From: Bacillus sp. RAR_GA_16
GTDB taxonomy: Bacteria; Bacillota; Bacilli; Bacillales; Guptibacillaceae
Assembly: GCF_020165985.1 (NCBI RefSeq)
Contig: NZ_JAIUKZ010000008.1
Coordinates: 124,001-188,000 of the forward strand
Direction of reading: 5' to 3'
DNA: 64,000 nt
Shown: in pieces, positions 54,036-62,188 of the stretch
How positions within the stretch are numbered: the first letter of the stretch is position 1
How the letters are laid out: each line of letters starts with the position of its first letter
Position numbers and translations under genes: made by a program
Notes under the pieces: generated by a model
The model's database searches: none
What the model saw: only the letters and a program-made list of their open reading frames with translations
What the model was told of the DNA's origin: nothing

Positions 54036-54383
54036 TCACTCACAAATCATTAAGACATTTCCATCAGGGTCCTTAAAATTAAACCAGTGGCCATTTTCAA
54101 TATTTGTTACAAGTTCAATTCCTCTTTCTTTCATAAAGGAAAAAGCAGCCTCGATGTCTTTTGTATCAAAATGAAAAGGAGGGGTTTGAAAAATAGTCTC
54201 CGTTGAATAAATTTTACTATCTAATACGAGACCTGTTCCGTTCATTGGAACGATATAGAGATGTCCTGCGATAATTTCTCCTTCTACCTGAAGACCAAGT
54301 AAATCACAATACCATTCTTTTGCAGCATGAATGTTTTTCACTGGAATAAAGACGGCTCCAACTTCATTTAATATCGGTGACAT
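54036..54383 (-). CDS. VOC/glyoxalase-family protein
   Basis: A 115-residue single VOC module pair. GAVFIPVKNIHAAKEWYCDLLG opens the first beta-alpha-beta-beta-beta unit, and HFDTKDIEAAFSFMKERGIE with NFKDPDGNVLMICE form the second. NFKDPDGN holds a typical metal or cofactor residue position. ATG 54383 follows GAAGGATG; the 9-codon extension is not favoured. The family ranges from dioxygenases to resistance proteins, so no function is assigned. The gap 54384-54645 shows nothing recognisable. Confidence 0.82.
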   Translation of the reverse strand: MSPILNEVGAVFIPVKNIHAAKEWYCDLLGLQVEGEIIAGHLYIVPMNGTGLVLDSKIYSTETIFQTPPFHFDTKDIEAAFSFMKERGIELVTNIENGHWFNFKDPDGNVLMICE

Positions 54384-54645
54384 TTGAACATCCTTCCTTT
54401 CAGCGATCATTTTCTAGTCAATTTATCTCTTCTCGATTTTCACGTCGTTATCCTTCAAACATTCTAATTCTTAATAAACTCATGCTGATTGGTCTATATC
54501 TCTCATGGGTATTACCTCTTTCCCTTCATTATCTCATTTCGCTAGTTCGACTGGTTTTCAGCATTGATTTCCTTTTCGGGTTTTTCCTTACTTAATAGTA
54601 CAAAATGATCTCCAAATAATGTTACACACTTGATCATCTTCAAAT

Positions 54646-54675
54646 AAAAAAGCCTATCCGGCACAGATAGGCTTT
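54646..54675 (-). terminator. cwlJ terminator
   Basis: AAAGCCTATC (54649-54658) pairs with GATAGGCTTT (54666-54675), with a T run on the minus strand. Confidence 0.88.
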
Positions 54676-54700
54676 CTCATATAAAGATGATGAAAAAAAC

Positions 54701-55138
54701 TTAGTTATAAACACTGGCGCATGTACCAGCTTCTGGTTCATAATAACAATGGTTTTTATATTGTCCTGCAAAAGGTTGCCCATACCAGGTAGGAGGACAA
54801 GGTGCATAAGGATTGAAATACCAAAGAGCATATTTTCCTGGATGTTCTCTCCAATAATCCAAGTTCTTCTTGGCTAATCGTCTTTCGACAGACCGTGCAC
54901 GGTTATAAAAGACATTACCCTTCTGCACGGCCTCAAAGGAATAATTCCCTCCCTGCACTTGATAAATTACTTGAGGAATTGTTCTCAGACCTACAAAGTC
55001 TAAACATTCTGCTTGTGCACGGTTTACAATGACATTGCCTACATACAACATTCCTTGTTTCCCTTCACCTTCAGCTTCCGCTCTCATCATTCTAGCCATT
55101 AAATCAACGTCTGAACTTGTGTATTTTACTCTCGGCAT
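54701..55138 (-). CDS. cwlJ: Spore cortex-lytic enzyme CwlJ
   Basis: A 145-residue SleB/CwlJ-type hydrolase that degrades cortex peptidoglycan during germination, notably with Ca-dipicolinate. DLMARMMRAEAEGEGKQGML holds the catalytic Glu region, followed by VGNVIVNRAQAECLDFVG, the FEAVQKGNVFYNRA stretch and ALWYFNPYAPCPPTWYGQP. There is no signal peptide, as expected for a protein made in the mother cell and assembled in the coat. GGGGTGAAAAAT precedes ATG 55138. A SigE-type -10 element lies upstream. The gerQ partner gene is not adjacent. Confidence 0.93.
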   Translation of the reverse strand: MPRVKYTSSDVDLMARMMRAEAEGEGKQGMLYVGNVIVNRAQAECLDFVGLRTIPQVIYQVQGGNYSFEAVQKGNVFYNRARSVERRLAKKNLDYWREHPGKYALWYFNPYAPCPPTWYGQPFAGQYKNHCYYEPEAGTCASVYN

Positions 55139-55156
55139 ATTTTTCACCCCAAGTAC

Positions 55157-55164
55157 ATTGTATG
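55157..55164 (-). promoter_or_regulatory. SigE-type -10 box of cwlJ
   Basis: On the minus strand CATACAAT equals the SigE -10 consensus, 19 bases before the start codon. The -35 (about AACATGA, 14 bp upstream) is weak. CwlJ is known to be SigE-dependent in B. subtilis. Confidence 0.6.
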
Positions 55165-55239
55165 AAGGAAATGGACTTTCATGTTCATTTATTTCGTCAA
55201 ATTCAAATCAACTAACAATATACCGGTATCGATTTGACT

Positions 55240-55815
55240 TTAGTCAATTGTTGCCCACATTTCTTCTGGGTTTAATTCATAGATGTTATTCTCGCGATAC
55301 ATCAAATGGTTAATAATAAACTCCCTTCGAATTGTCGCATAATCAGGATGAAACTTTTTAATATACTCATTTATTTCTTTCTCAGGATACTTTTTCCCTC
55401 GTTCTAACCCGCTGATCAAGTGTTTCAAAATAATAATTTTCTTTTTTCGTTGCGAAGGTATTTGCTTTAATGTTCCATCTGCTGTTATAAAATTATTTAT
55501 CACTGCTTGTGTTTTCAAAGTATCGTCCTCCTTATGGTGATCAGACTGATAAAGCATACTAGGCAAAGCTTCAGAATAAGAACGAAATTTCTTTTCATCA
55601 ATGTAGTAATAAATCGTGTTTTTATCTTTGCGCTGATACACAATACCAGTGTCTCGTAATTTGGCCATATGATGCGTGATGGTCGGTGCTTTTAATCCAA
55701 GTTTGCCTGCAATCGCCTGTCCATGAAGAGGACCTGCTGCAAGTAACGTAAGAATTCGTATGCGATTTGGATCTCCAAGTGTTTTGTGAAAATTGACTAA
55801 TCTGTTTAATTGCAT
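55240..55815 (-). CDS. ArsR-type regulator with DUF2087 domain
   Basis: A 191-residue regulator. Residues 1-75 are an ArsR winged helix (TLGDPNRIRILTLLAAGPLH; APTITHHMAKLRDTGIVYQR; KDKNTIYYYID). Residues about 105-185 are DUF2087 (ADGTLKQIPSQRKKKIIILK; EKEINEYIKKFHPDYATIRR; NIYELNPEEMW). No clear metal-binding CxC motif is present, so the signal is probably not a metal. The promoter upstream has a perfect TTGACA and a 38-bp palindrome, which suggests autorepression. AGGGGGGAACTC precedes ATG 55815. Confidence 0.87.
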   Translation of the reverse strand: MQLNRLVNFHKTLGDPNRIRILTLLAAGPLHGQAIAGKLGLKAPTITHHMAKLRDTGIVYQRKDKNTIYYYIDEKKFRSYSEALPSMLYQSDHHKEDDTLKTQAVINNFITADGTLKQIPSQRKKKIIILKHLISGLERGKKYPEKEINEYIKKFHPDYATIRREFIINHLMYRENNIYELNPEEMWATID

Positions 55816-55830
55816 GAGTTCCCCCCTAAA

Positions 55831-55868
55831 TAGTTAGATCATTATCTAATTAGATAATAGTCTAACTA
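55831..55868. promoter_or_regulatory. 38-bp palindromic operator
   Basis: The inner arm ATTATCTAATTAGATAAT (55841-55858) is a perfect 18-bp palindrome. It is enclosed by TAGTTAGA (55831-55838) and TCTAACTA (55861-55868), which are also exact complements. Only the two-base joints mismatch. It covers the -10 box and the probable start of the ArsR-type gene. Confidence 0.8.
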
Positions 55869-55882
55869 GATTTGTGTGTCAA
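55854..55882 (-). promoter_or_regulatory. SigA promoter of the ArsR-type gene
   Basis: On the minus strand, TTGACA (55877-55882) and TATTAT (55854-55859) are 17 bp apart. The -10 lies inside the palindrome. Confidence 0.8.
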
Positions 55883-55984
55883 CATCTTATAAACAGCCTC
55901 AATAATATTAACGACGACATGAAGAGAAAGAAGGATTATATAAATGTACGACCATCAACGAATACTTCCTTTCAAAGTCCACAC

Positions 55985-56027
55985 AAAAAACACTGATTCC
56001 GTTATTTCTTAATAAGTGGAATCAGTG
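55985..56027 (-). terminator. Terminator downstream of the DAO-family gene
   Basis: CACTGATTCC (55991-56000) and GGAATCAGTG (56018-56027) form a 10-bp stem with a 17-base loop, followed by TTTTTTG on the minus strand. It is about 107 bp past the stop codon. The rest of the 318-base gap 55816-56133 holds only the ArsR control region. Confidence 0.7.
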
Positions 56028-56133
56028 CTTCATCTGATTATTATTCGTTTTGCAAGGAAAAACCTTTGTTGTTAAAAATGCATACATGGTTATTACCCAT
56101 ACAGCTTAACTAAAACCATTTAAACTTTCAATT

Positions 56134-57258
56134 TCATGATCGTTTTGTAATCGCCACGCGAATATCATAATCGACTGGGTTAAGTTCGGTTTCTTTCCCT
56201 AATGCAAGTCTAGCCAGCTCAAGTCCAAGATACGGACCAACGGTAAGACCCGAGGCACCCAAACCATTTGCAGCAAGTAAATTTTTCTTCGCAGGAATTT
56301 CGCCAAATACCGGTAAAAAACCTGGAGTGAAAGGACGAAAGCCTACTTTAGCTTCTACGAATGTACTATTTGTTAATCCTGGAGCAACCTCGAGTGCTTT
56401 ACTAAAAATCTCCTGAAGACCTCCTGCTGTGACGCGTCTGTCCATTCCCGCCTCATTTTCATGAGTTGCCCCAATAACTACTCGACCATTGTCAAAGCTT
56501 AATAAATACTGGTCATTTGGTGGCATTACAACTGGCCAGTTACTTGTATCTTCATCTGGCATTTCTAAATGAACAATTTGCGCTTTCTGAGAAGATACGT
56601 CGAAGTTTAATCCTAACGGTGATAATAGTTCTGCCGCCCATGCTCCTGCTGTCACAATCACTTTATCTGCTTCCAATCTTTCATCTTCAACTAAAACACC
56701 TGTTACTTCACCATCTGACGATTGAAGTTTCGCATCGCCAAATTTCACTTTTGCGCCATGCATTTGTGCAGCACGAAGAAGCGCATGGCGTAATGCAGCG
56801 CCATTTACCCGAGCTGCTCCACTAACAAATACAGATTGATACTCATCTGCCAGGTGTGGAAACAATTCTCTTGTCTCTTCCGCTGATAATTTCTTGATCT
56901 CACCGATTTCAGGGGCATCTTCCCTACGTTTTTTTGCTCGATCAATCATTTTATCTAATTTCATTTCATCTGTATGAAGGCTAATTGCGCCTACTTTCTT
57001 ATAACCTGTTTCTGTCTCTCCATCTTCCATTAATTGTTCAATCAATCTTGGATAGTACTTCGCTCCGCCTTTTGCGAGTTGATACCATACTTTATTACGA
57101 CGTTGAGAGAGCCAGGGGCAAACGATTCCAGCTGCCGCTTCCGTTGCCTGTCCAGGTTCGTTACGGTCGATAATCGTCACATCCACTCCCCATTTTGCCA
57201 AATGATAGGCAGTTGATGCGCCAAGAATACCGGAGCCGATAATAATCATTGAGTTCAT
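56134..57258 (-). CDS. FAD-dependent amino acid oxidase/dehydrogenase (DAO family)
   Basis: A 374-residue flavoprotein of the D-amino acid oxidase/glycine oxidase superfamily. The FAD motif is IIIGSGILGASTAYHLAKWG at residues 4-23, the second contact block is DRNEPGQATEAAAGI, and the C-terminal GFRPFTPGFLPVFGEIP and AANGLGASGLTVGPYLG complete the FAD site. It probably oxidises a D-amino acid, sarcosine or proline-like amine. ATG 57258 follows AGGTGTTACTT. It is a single gene, divergent from mce. The substrate is not predictable. Confidence 0.88.
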   Translation of the reverse strand: MNSMIIIGSGILGASTAYHLAKWGVDVTIIDRNEPGQATEAAAGIVCPWLSQRRNKVWYQLAKGGAKYYPRLIEQLMEDGETETGYKKVGAISLHTDEMKLDKMIDRAKKRREDAPEIGEIKKLSAEETRELFPHLADEYQSVFVSGAARVNGAALRHALLRAAQMHGAKVKFGDAKLQSSDGEVTGVLVEDERLEADKVIVTAGAWAAELLSPLGLNFDVSSQKAQIVHLEMPDEDTSNWPVVMPPNDQYLLSFDNGRVVIGATHENEAGMDRRVTAGGLQEIFSKALEVAPGLTNSTFVEAKVGFRPFTPGFLPVFGEIPAKKNLLAANGLGASGLTVGPYLGLELARLALGKETELNPVDYDIRVAITKRS

Positions 57259-57427
57259 AAGTAACACCTATTTCGTTAAATTCATTTCATTTTCATTTTA
57301 CACACAATCATTCACTGCCTCAACAATTTCCAAAGAGTTCGAAAGTGTCTAGAATGGAAAAAACTTTTAAGATGCCAATACTATTTTATGATAGAATGGC
57401 ACCATTACATTATGAAGGAGTTTCACC

Positions 57428-57847
57428 ATGAAAAAAACATTAGATCATATGGGAATTGCAGTTAGACGCTTAGATGAGAGTGTCCAGTTTTATACAGAGG
57501 TATTAGGAGGAGAATTATTCGACCGCTATCGCAGTGAAGCTACAGGGGTTGAAAGTGAAATTGCAGTTATTGATTTAAACGGAAGCCGCATCGAATTACT
57601 TATGCCTACAAACAATACCACTTCTCCTATCGCTCGATTTATGAAGCAAAAAGGAAAAGGGGTTCACCATATTGCATACAGAGTTGAAAATCTTGATGAA
57701 GCCCTTAAAGAATTAGAACAACAAAACATCCGCGTGATGCAAGACACGCTACGTATCAACAAACATGGCAGAAGATTAATTTATCTAAACCCTGCAGATA
57801 CGGAAGGAACAATCATTGAATACTGTGACTATCCACAAACAGTCTAA
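57428..57847 (+). CDS. mce: Methylmalonyl-CoA epimerase
   Basis: A 139-residue VOC protein. LDHMGIAVRRLDESVQFYTE begins the first module, EIAVIDLNGSRIELLMP holds a metal Glu, GVHHIAYRVENLDEAL the metal His, and EGTIIEYCDY the last Glu. The metal-ligand pattern and length fit methylmalonyl-CoA epimerase, which converts S- to R-methylmalonyl-CoA in propionate metabolism. GAAGGAG precedes ATG 57428. The mutase and carboxylase genes are not adjacent; the carboxyltransferase at 9037 could feed the same route. Confidence 0.88.
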   Translation: MKKTLDHMGIAVRRLDESVQFYTEVLGGELFDRYRSEATGVESEIAVIDLNGSRIELLMPTNNTTSPIARFMKQKGKGVHHIAYRVENLDEALKELEQQNIRVMQDTLRINKHGRRLIYLNPADTEGTIIEYCDYPQTV

Positions 57848-57848
57848 C

Positions 57849-57965
57849 CTATAATTGAATAAGTGCTAGACGAAAGACAAGAATCATAAATAATAAAAAT
57901 GTGAGTACAAGAAGTACGTTTAGTCTCGAAGGCAAGTTATTATTCTGGTTATTTTTATCGCTCAT
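57849..57965 (-). CDS. 38-residue membrane protein resembling a PBP N-terminus
   Basis: A short frame with a very strong ribosome binding site (GGGAGGAAAG, seven bases before ATG 57965). It encodes a polar start MSDKNNQNNNLPSRLN and one membrane helix VLLVLTFLLFMILVFRLALI, ending QL-stop. The RLNVLLVLTFLLFMILVFRL stretch is strikingly like the cytoplasmic tail and anchor of class B penicillin-binding proteins (RLNLLFF.VFLLF...ILRLGVVQI). It stops at exactly that point. The next bases belong to mce on the other strand. It may be a decayed PBP start or a true micro-protein. Confidence 0.6.
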   Translation of the reverse strand: MSDKNNQNNNLPSRLNVLLVLTFLLFMILVFRLALIQL

Positions 57966-58236
57966 GGTAGCTTTCCTCCCATTAATCATATTGTTATAAA
58001 AACCGTAAATATGACATTTCAGTCTGTAGTTTACATTATTACACGATGTAGCCCTTTCATAGGGGCTTCTTCCTTATCGTTTGCATTTTAGCATATTTCC
58101 GCTTGTCACAGCCTATTTTTTTAATAATTATCAAATTTATCATCATTCTTCTCTTACTTCTTTCCTACCCAACTTTTATCTTATGGTTCGAAGAAAATAT
58201 CTATTCTTATATGATAGCCACACAATTACTCTAAAT
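57966..58236. other. Intergenic region upstream of the 38-residue gene
   Basis: The gap up to the next gene is 311 bases. It holds a small hairpin AGCCCCTATGAAAGGGCT near 58053-58070 and AT-rich sequence. No further coding frame with a ribosome binding site was found, and the promoter of the micro-gene is not clear. Confidence 0.45.
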
Positions 58237-58267
58237 AAAATGCAGCTTAGTGATAAGCTGCATTTTT
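58237..58267 (-). terminator. Terminator of the TRIC-type channel gene
   Basis: AAAATGCAGCTTA (58237-58249) pairs with TAAGCTGCATTTT (58254-58266), just downstream of the gene at 58277 on the minus strand. Confidence 0.88.
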
Positions 58268-58276
58268 AGAATTTTT

Positions 58277-58897
58277 CTATGTTGACGATTTTTCATTATG
58301 GATGCTCCTATATGGCAGTTTCCATCCATATCTTAGTGAAAGCATACGAAGAAAAACAATGGTTCCAAACAAGAGCATTAACGGAGGCAACTCTTTCGGA
58401 TAACCGAGACCAATTAATAATCCTGCCATCATTGCCCAAACGGCGTACACTTCTTTTTGTAGCACAGTGGGTTTCCTTCTCGCTAATAGATCACGAATAA
58501 TCCCTCCGCCTGTACCAGTCATAGCAGCAGCGACCATCGCTGCAATAAAAGGATGTCCCATCTCCTCAGCAAATAATGCGCCCTGAATCGCGAATGCGGA
58601 TAGACCAATTGCATCAAAGAAGCTTCCCCACTTCTCCCAGTAATAATTAATCCAGCTAGCCGGAAAAACAAAAATGACTAAAATTGTAGCGATCGCTATC
58701 ATAATCAGTACATCTTGTTCCCAAATAGAAGCTACGGGTACACCTATTAATAAATTACGGATAATCCCTCCGCCAAATGCAGTTGCTAAACCAAGTACGA
58801 TAACGCCAAGAAAATCGAACTCCTCTTCCAAAGCAACGAGTGCGCCACTCGCTGCAAATGCGATCGTACCAATAATATTAAGAATTTCCCAAGTCAC
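58277..58897 (-). CDS. TRIC-family cation channel (UPF0126/YvgT type)
   Basis: A 206-residue protein with seven predicted membrane helices in two repeats. The repeat signature is GLATAFGGGIIRNLLIG in the first half and AAAMTGTGGGIIRDLLARR in the second; these GGGxxRD loops line the pore in TRIC channels. Other helices include IIGTIAFAASGALVAL and MMAGLLIGLGYP. The start is GTG 58897, about ten bases after AAAGG. The longer frame begins with GTG at 58915 and lacks a site. Monovalent cation conduction is known for some family members. Confidence 0.88.
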   Translation of the reverse strand: MTWEILNIIGTIAFAASGALVALEEEFDFLGVIVLGLATAFGGGIIRNLLIGVPVASIWEQDVLIMIAIATILVIFVFPASWINYYWEKWGSFFDAIGLSAFAIQGALFAEEMGHPFIAAMVAAAMTGTGGGIIRDLLARRKPTVLQKEVYAVWAMMAGLLIGLGYPKELPPLMLLFGTIVFLRMLSLRYGWKLPYRSIHNEKSST

Positions 58898-58976
58898 ACC
58901 ATTACGTCCTTTCACGATCTATTGAAAGTTAAAGTGTACGTCAGCTTTCAACTGTTGGCAACCTTAAATTCATAAC

Positions 58977-58999
58977 TAAAAAACCCCCAGGAGGAGGTT
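58977..58999 (-). terminator. Weak terminator of the MurE-like gene
   Basis: On the minus strand AAACCTCC, TCCT and GGGGGTTT followed by T form an imperfect stem next to the stop codon. Confidence 0.5.
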
Positions 59000-60486
59000 T
59001 AAGAAGAAAGATGGTAATGCATCTCGATTAAGTCTTCATCAGAATGAGGTATTTCTTTTCCTTTAACTATTTGAGCGCCGTTGATACATCCGCTTGTAAG
59101 GAGAATAATATCGTGATCACTGCCGAGCTGCAGTGACTTTAAGACACCTTCACGTCTTGTATAGGTTCGATGAATATTTGGAGCATTCGGATTAGAAAAA
59201 CCTGACATTACCTTATCCACGATAACGGATGGCTCATGGTAACCTGGATGGTCTACGGTTACGATTACTTCATCCGCTCTGCCCTCAATCGCCTTAGCCA
59301 TTTTAGGCATTTTTTCAAAATCTCTAATTCCAATACCAGCAATCATGACGATCAGTTTGCGATGCTCCATTTTTCTCACCTCATCAACAAGGCGAGTTAA
59401 AGCCACGGGTGTATGCGCGTAATCTAAGATAATCGTCTCACGATTCGGTCCACTTATAACTTGAAAGCGACCTTCAGGACTTTCTAATCGTGGTAGTACG
59501 TCAATGATCTCAGGTAAGGTATACCCTAGTAATAAAGCTGTGCCAATAGCCGAGAGAACATTAGCAACATTATAATCTGCAAAAACTGGTACGAACACAT
59601 TATACGATTCACCATGTGACACAAGGATAAAGGAAGTTCCATTCACTTGATAGCTAATTTCAGTAGCAATGAGATCCGCTTCAGCATATTGATCTAAACT
59701 ATAGGTTACTAATCTGGTGGTTAAGCTTTGGTTAAGTTCCAAACCCATTTCATCATCAACATTTACAACAGCTGCTTTCGCTTGATCAAAGAGCTTCATC
59801 TTACAAGCTTTATAATGGTCAAATGTATGGTGGTATTCTAAATGTTCTGGGGAGATGTTTGTATGAATGGCTACATCAAAATCAATTCCATCTACTCGCT
59901 TTTGATCAAGAGCTATTGAGGAAACTTCCATTGCTACTCCTTTATCCCCTGCATCCACAAGATCATTGAAAATGCGATGAAGATCAAGTGATTCTGGTGT
60001 TGTTGGCGTACTTTTTTTGTAGGGTATTCTCTTTTTTGATGACCAAATTCCAGTCGTGCCAATGGAACCTGTAGGTAATCTAAGCAAACTTAAAAGGGAT
60101 CGTACGTAAGCAGCAACTGTTGTTTTTCCATTAGTTCCTGTCACGCCAACCGTTCTTAGCTTCTCATCTGCTGAATCGTAATACTGTTTTGAAAAGGAAG
60201 CCATCGCTTTACGAACATCATCAACAAGAACAATTGTGCAATCCGGATAACGGTGTGAGAGACTCTCAGTGAGATCCTCTCGATCAGCTATGACGGCGAC
60301 TGCTCCATTTTGAATGGCGTCTTCTATGTATAAATGTCCATCGTGATTCTCACCTTTTATCGCAAAAAACATCGAGTAGCGTTCTGCATTCTTTGAATGA
60401 AAGGTAAGATGAGTAATCGTCTGATGATCTGGACCAAAAATTCGATGGATCGACGAATAGTGAAGTTCTGAAAAGTTTATCTTCAT
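58999..60486 (-). CDS. MurE-like Mur ligase, divergent
   Basis: A 495-residue ATP-dependent amide ligase of the Mur family. The ATP loop is VGVTGTNGKTTVAAYVRSLL, STPTTPESLDLHRIF and AMEVSSIALDQKRVDGIDFD are MurE-specific, and HTNISPEHLEYHHTFDHYK and DYAHTPVALTRLVDEV follow. The C-terminal domain departs from orthodox MurE: VTVDHPGYHEP stands where DNPR binds diaminopimelate, and TSGCINGAQI stands where AGKGHE is expected. It is not in a division/cell-wall cluster. So it is probably a second, specialised Mur ligase rather than the housekeeping MurE. GAGGAATTCACC precedes ATG 60486. Confidence 0.85.
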   Translation of the reverse strand: MKINFSELHYSSIHRIFGPDHQTITHLTFHSKNAERYSMFFAIKGENHDGHLYIEDAIQNGAVAVIADREDLTESLSHRYPDCTIVLVDDVRKAMASFSKQYYDSADEKLRTVGVTGTNGKTTVAAYVRSLLSLLRLPTGSIGTTGIWSSKKRIPYKKSTPTTPESLDLHRIFNDLVDAGDKGVAMEVSSIALDQKRVDGIDFDVAIHTNISPEHLEYHHTFDHYKACKMKLFDQAKAAVVNVDDEMGLELNQSLTTRLVTYSLDQYAEADLIATEISYQVNGTSFILVSHGESYNVFVPVFADYNVANVLSAIGTALLLGYTLPEIIDVLPRLESPEGRFQVISGPNRETIILDYAHTPVALTRLVDEVRKMEHRKLIVMIAGIGIRDFEKMPKMAKAIEGRADEVIVTVDHPGYHEPSVIVDKVMSGFSNPNAPNIHRTYTRREGVLKSLQLGSDHDIILLTSGCINGAQIVKGKEIPHSDEDLIEMHYHLSS

Positions 60487-60649
60487 GGTGAATTCCTCGC
60501 TTTAACTGTATTATTTACTTTTATTGGAAAATTTTTAAAACGAAAGTAAATAACCTAATTTTACTTAAATTCCCCATTTTTCCTAGTTTGAAACAATTGC
60601 GTTACATTTAGCATACTCAATTCGTACTACGTTTCATTCATAAAAATGA

Positions 60650-60677
60650 ACAGACAGCCTTAAAAATAGCTGTCTGT
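60650..60677 (-). terminator. Terminator of the acetamidase gene
   Basis: ACAGACAGC (60650-60658) and GCTGTCTGT (60669-60677) form a stem; T-rich sequence follows on the minus strand. Confidence 0.8.
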
Positions 60678-60686
60678 TGTTTTGGA

Positions 60687-61988
60687 TTACCTCATAGCTT
60701 CATAGTGGTTTCGAACCAGGTCAGTTAGACTCAATTCGTCCAAAAGATGAATTGGAACCAATAATGTAATCGTTACAACTCCAGGATGCCTTCCAATTTC
60801 GATCGAACCGGTAATTGTTGCTCGATTCATCACTTCTGGTACTGACATACCTAACGTTTTCGCTGCTCGATTTAATCCTGTAGTTGTTGCTTCATTAAGA
60901 TCTGAACCAGTTCCAATAAATGAAAGGGGTAAAGACTCTTCCAGTTTTGAAACACCATACATGTTTGCTACGCGCATGGCTGCCTCTTTTTCTTTTGCAG
61001 TAAATGGTTTTGCTAAATGCGGTAAATCTTCCAAGGTCGGGAGTAAAATAGGTCCATCGATGTTTAAATCCTTAATAACAATCGCTTGAAGATTTACAAT
61101 ACCCGCAACATCAGCTGTATGACCTGCTATCTCACCATTCCCCTGCATAGCATGCATGTCTCCGATATAAATGCCTCCACCAGGTACTTTAACAGGACAA
61201 ATTAATACGGCTCCTTCCCTTACACGATTGATGTCCATATGGCCGTCTGTGCGATCTTCTAATTCCTCTTTTGTCACACCGTATTCATGAGGGGCATCAA
61301 TGAGAAATTGACCGAAATCTCCAGCATTATGAGAATCAGGTAATGGACGGGATGGCGTGGTTCCGAGCTGTCCGAGAAAAGGACGTAATCTTGCCATCGT
61401 TCCTACTAGATCACTCGGGCCAAATGTAACAATTGGATTTTGGACAGAGTTTTCAGGTGTAGCCATAAAGGATTTACCATTTCGAGCTATATGAGTGGCA
61501 GCAGCTTCATCTACGGTAACACCAACAGTTCGATCAGAATCAAATGCCATTGTATACCCATTCGTAAAAACAAAAGGCGTCACATCTTCTCCACAATGAG
61601 CACAACGGATCGCTTCAGGACCAGTCCCTTCGATTTTTGTCTCAGGGTACAATTCTCCACAGCCAGGGCATTTGACCGCTACAAATGGATCACCTACAAA
61701 TCTTCCATTAACAGGTTGATCGTTTCCTGATGAAGTTGCCATTGACGTAACCTGAACCGATTTAATGCGTATTGCGATGGCATCCCCAACTTCAGCACCT
61801 TCTACAAAAACGGGCTTCGTCACTTCATGCCCCCCGCGTAAACATGGCGTAATCATCGGCCCCCAACATCCAGGTGCTGTATTCGCAACAATATGACCAC
61901 CATCTTTCAATGGTCCAAGCATTTCTTTCGAAGGATCGAGTATTCCGTTTGTAAATTCATTAACAAACACCGTTTGCTTCGCTTCCAT
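60687..61988 (-). CDS. Acetamidase/formamidase family protein with a zinc-ribbon insert
   Basis: A 433-residue amidase of the FmdA/AmdA family, which hydrolyses small amides to acid and ammonia. Typical parts are TAPGCWGPMITPCLRGGHEV, VPGGGIYIGDMHAMQGNGEI and the C-terminal SIEIGRHPGVVTITLLVPIH. Two CxxC pairs, CPGCGEL and CAHCGED, about 20 residues apart near residues 107-131, form a probable zinc ribbon. GGGGAGAGGCA precedes ATG 61988. Formamide from HutG in the same window would be a plausible substrate, but the genes are 25 kb apart. Confidence 0.87.
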   Translation of the reverse strand: MEAKQTVFVNEFTNGILDPSKEMLGPLKDGGHIVANTAPGCWGPMITPCLRGGHEVTKPVFVEGAEVGDAIAIRIKSVQVTSMATSSGNDQPVNGRFVGDPFVAVKCPGCGELYPETKIEGTGPEAIRCAHCGEDVTPFVFTNGYTMAFDSDRTVGVTVDEAAATHIARNGKSFMATPENSVQNPIVTFGPSDLVGTMARLRPFLGQLGTTPSRPLPDSHNAGDFGQFLIDAPHEYGVTKEELEDRTDGHMDINRVREGAVLICPVKVPGGGIYIGDMHAMQGNGEIAGHTADVAGIVNLQAIVIKDLNIDGPILLPTLEDLPHLAKPFTAKEKEAAMRVANMYGVSKLEESLPLSFIGTGSDLNEATTTGLNRAAKTLGMSVPEVMNRATITGSIEIGRHPGVVTITLLVPIHLLDELSLTDLVRNHYEAMR

Positions 61989-62127
61989 TGCCTCTCCCCT
62001 TTTCATATGTATTTCTTTCTTTATTATAAGAGTAATGTCGATTCATGTAAAAAACTAATTGGCTAAATACAAAAAAACTTTGAATTCGAAGCTTTGTTAC
62101 TTTTAAACGTTTCATTTTTTGAAGTGA

Positions 62128-62156
62128 TTGACGAATATGAAAACCTTGCCTATACT
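62128..62156 (+). promoter_or_regulatory. SigA promoter of the DUF3900 gene
   Basis: TTGACG (62128-62133) and TATACT (62151-62156) with a 17-bp spacer; transcription would begin near 62163, about 25 bases before the ATG. Confidence 0.75.
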
Positions 62157-62188
62157 GAATAAACGCAAACATAGAGACAGGTGATAAA

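Noticed and set aside
55941-56012. 22-codon frame MYDHQRILPF on the plus strand after AAGAAGGA
   Set aside because: Too short, runs into the terminator hairpin of the opposite gene, and has no recognisable features.
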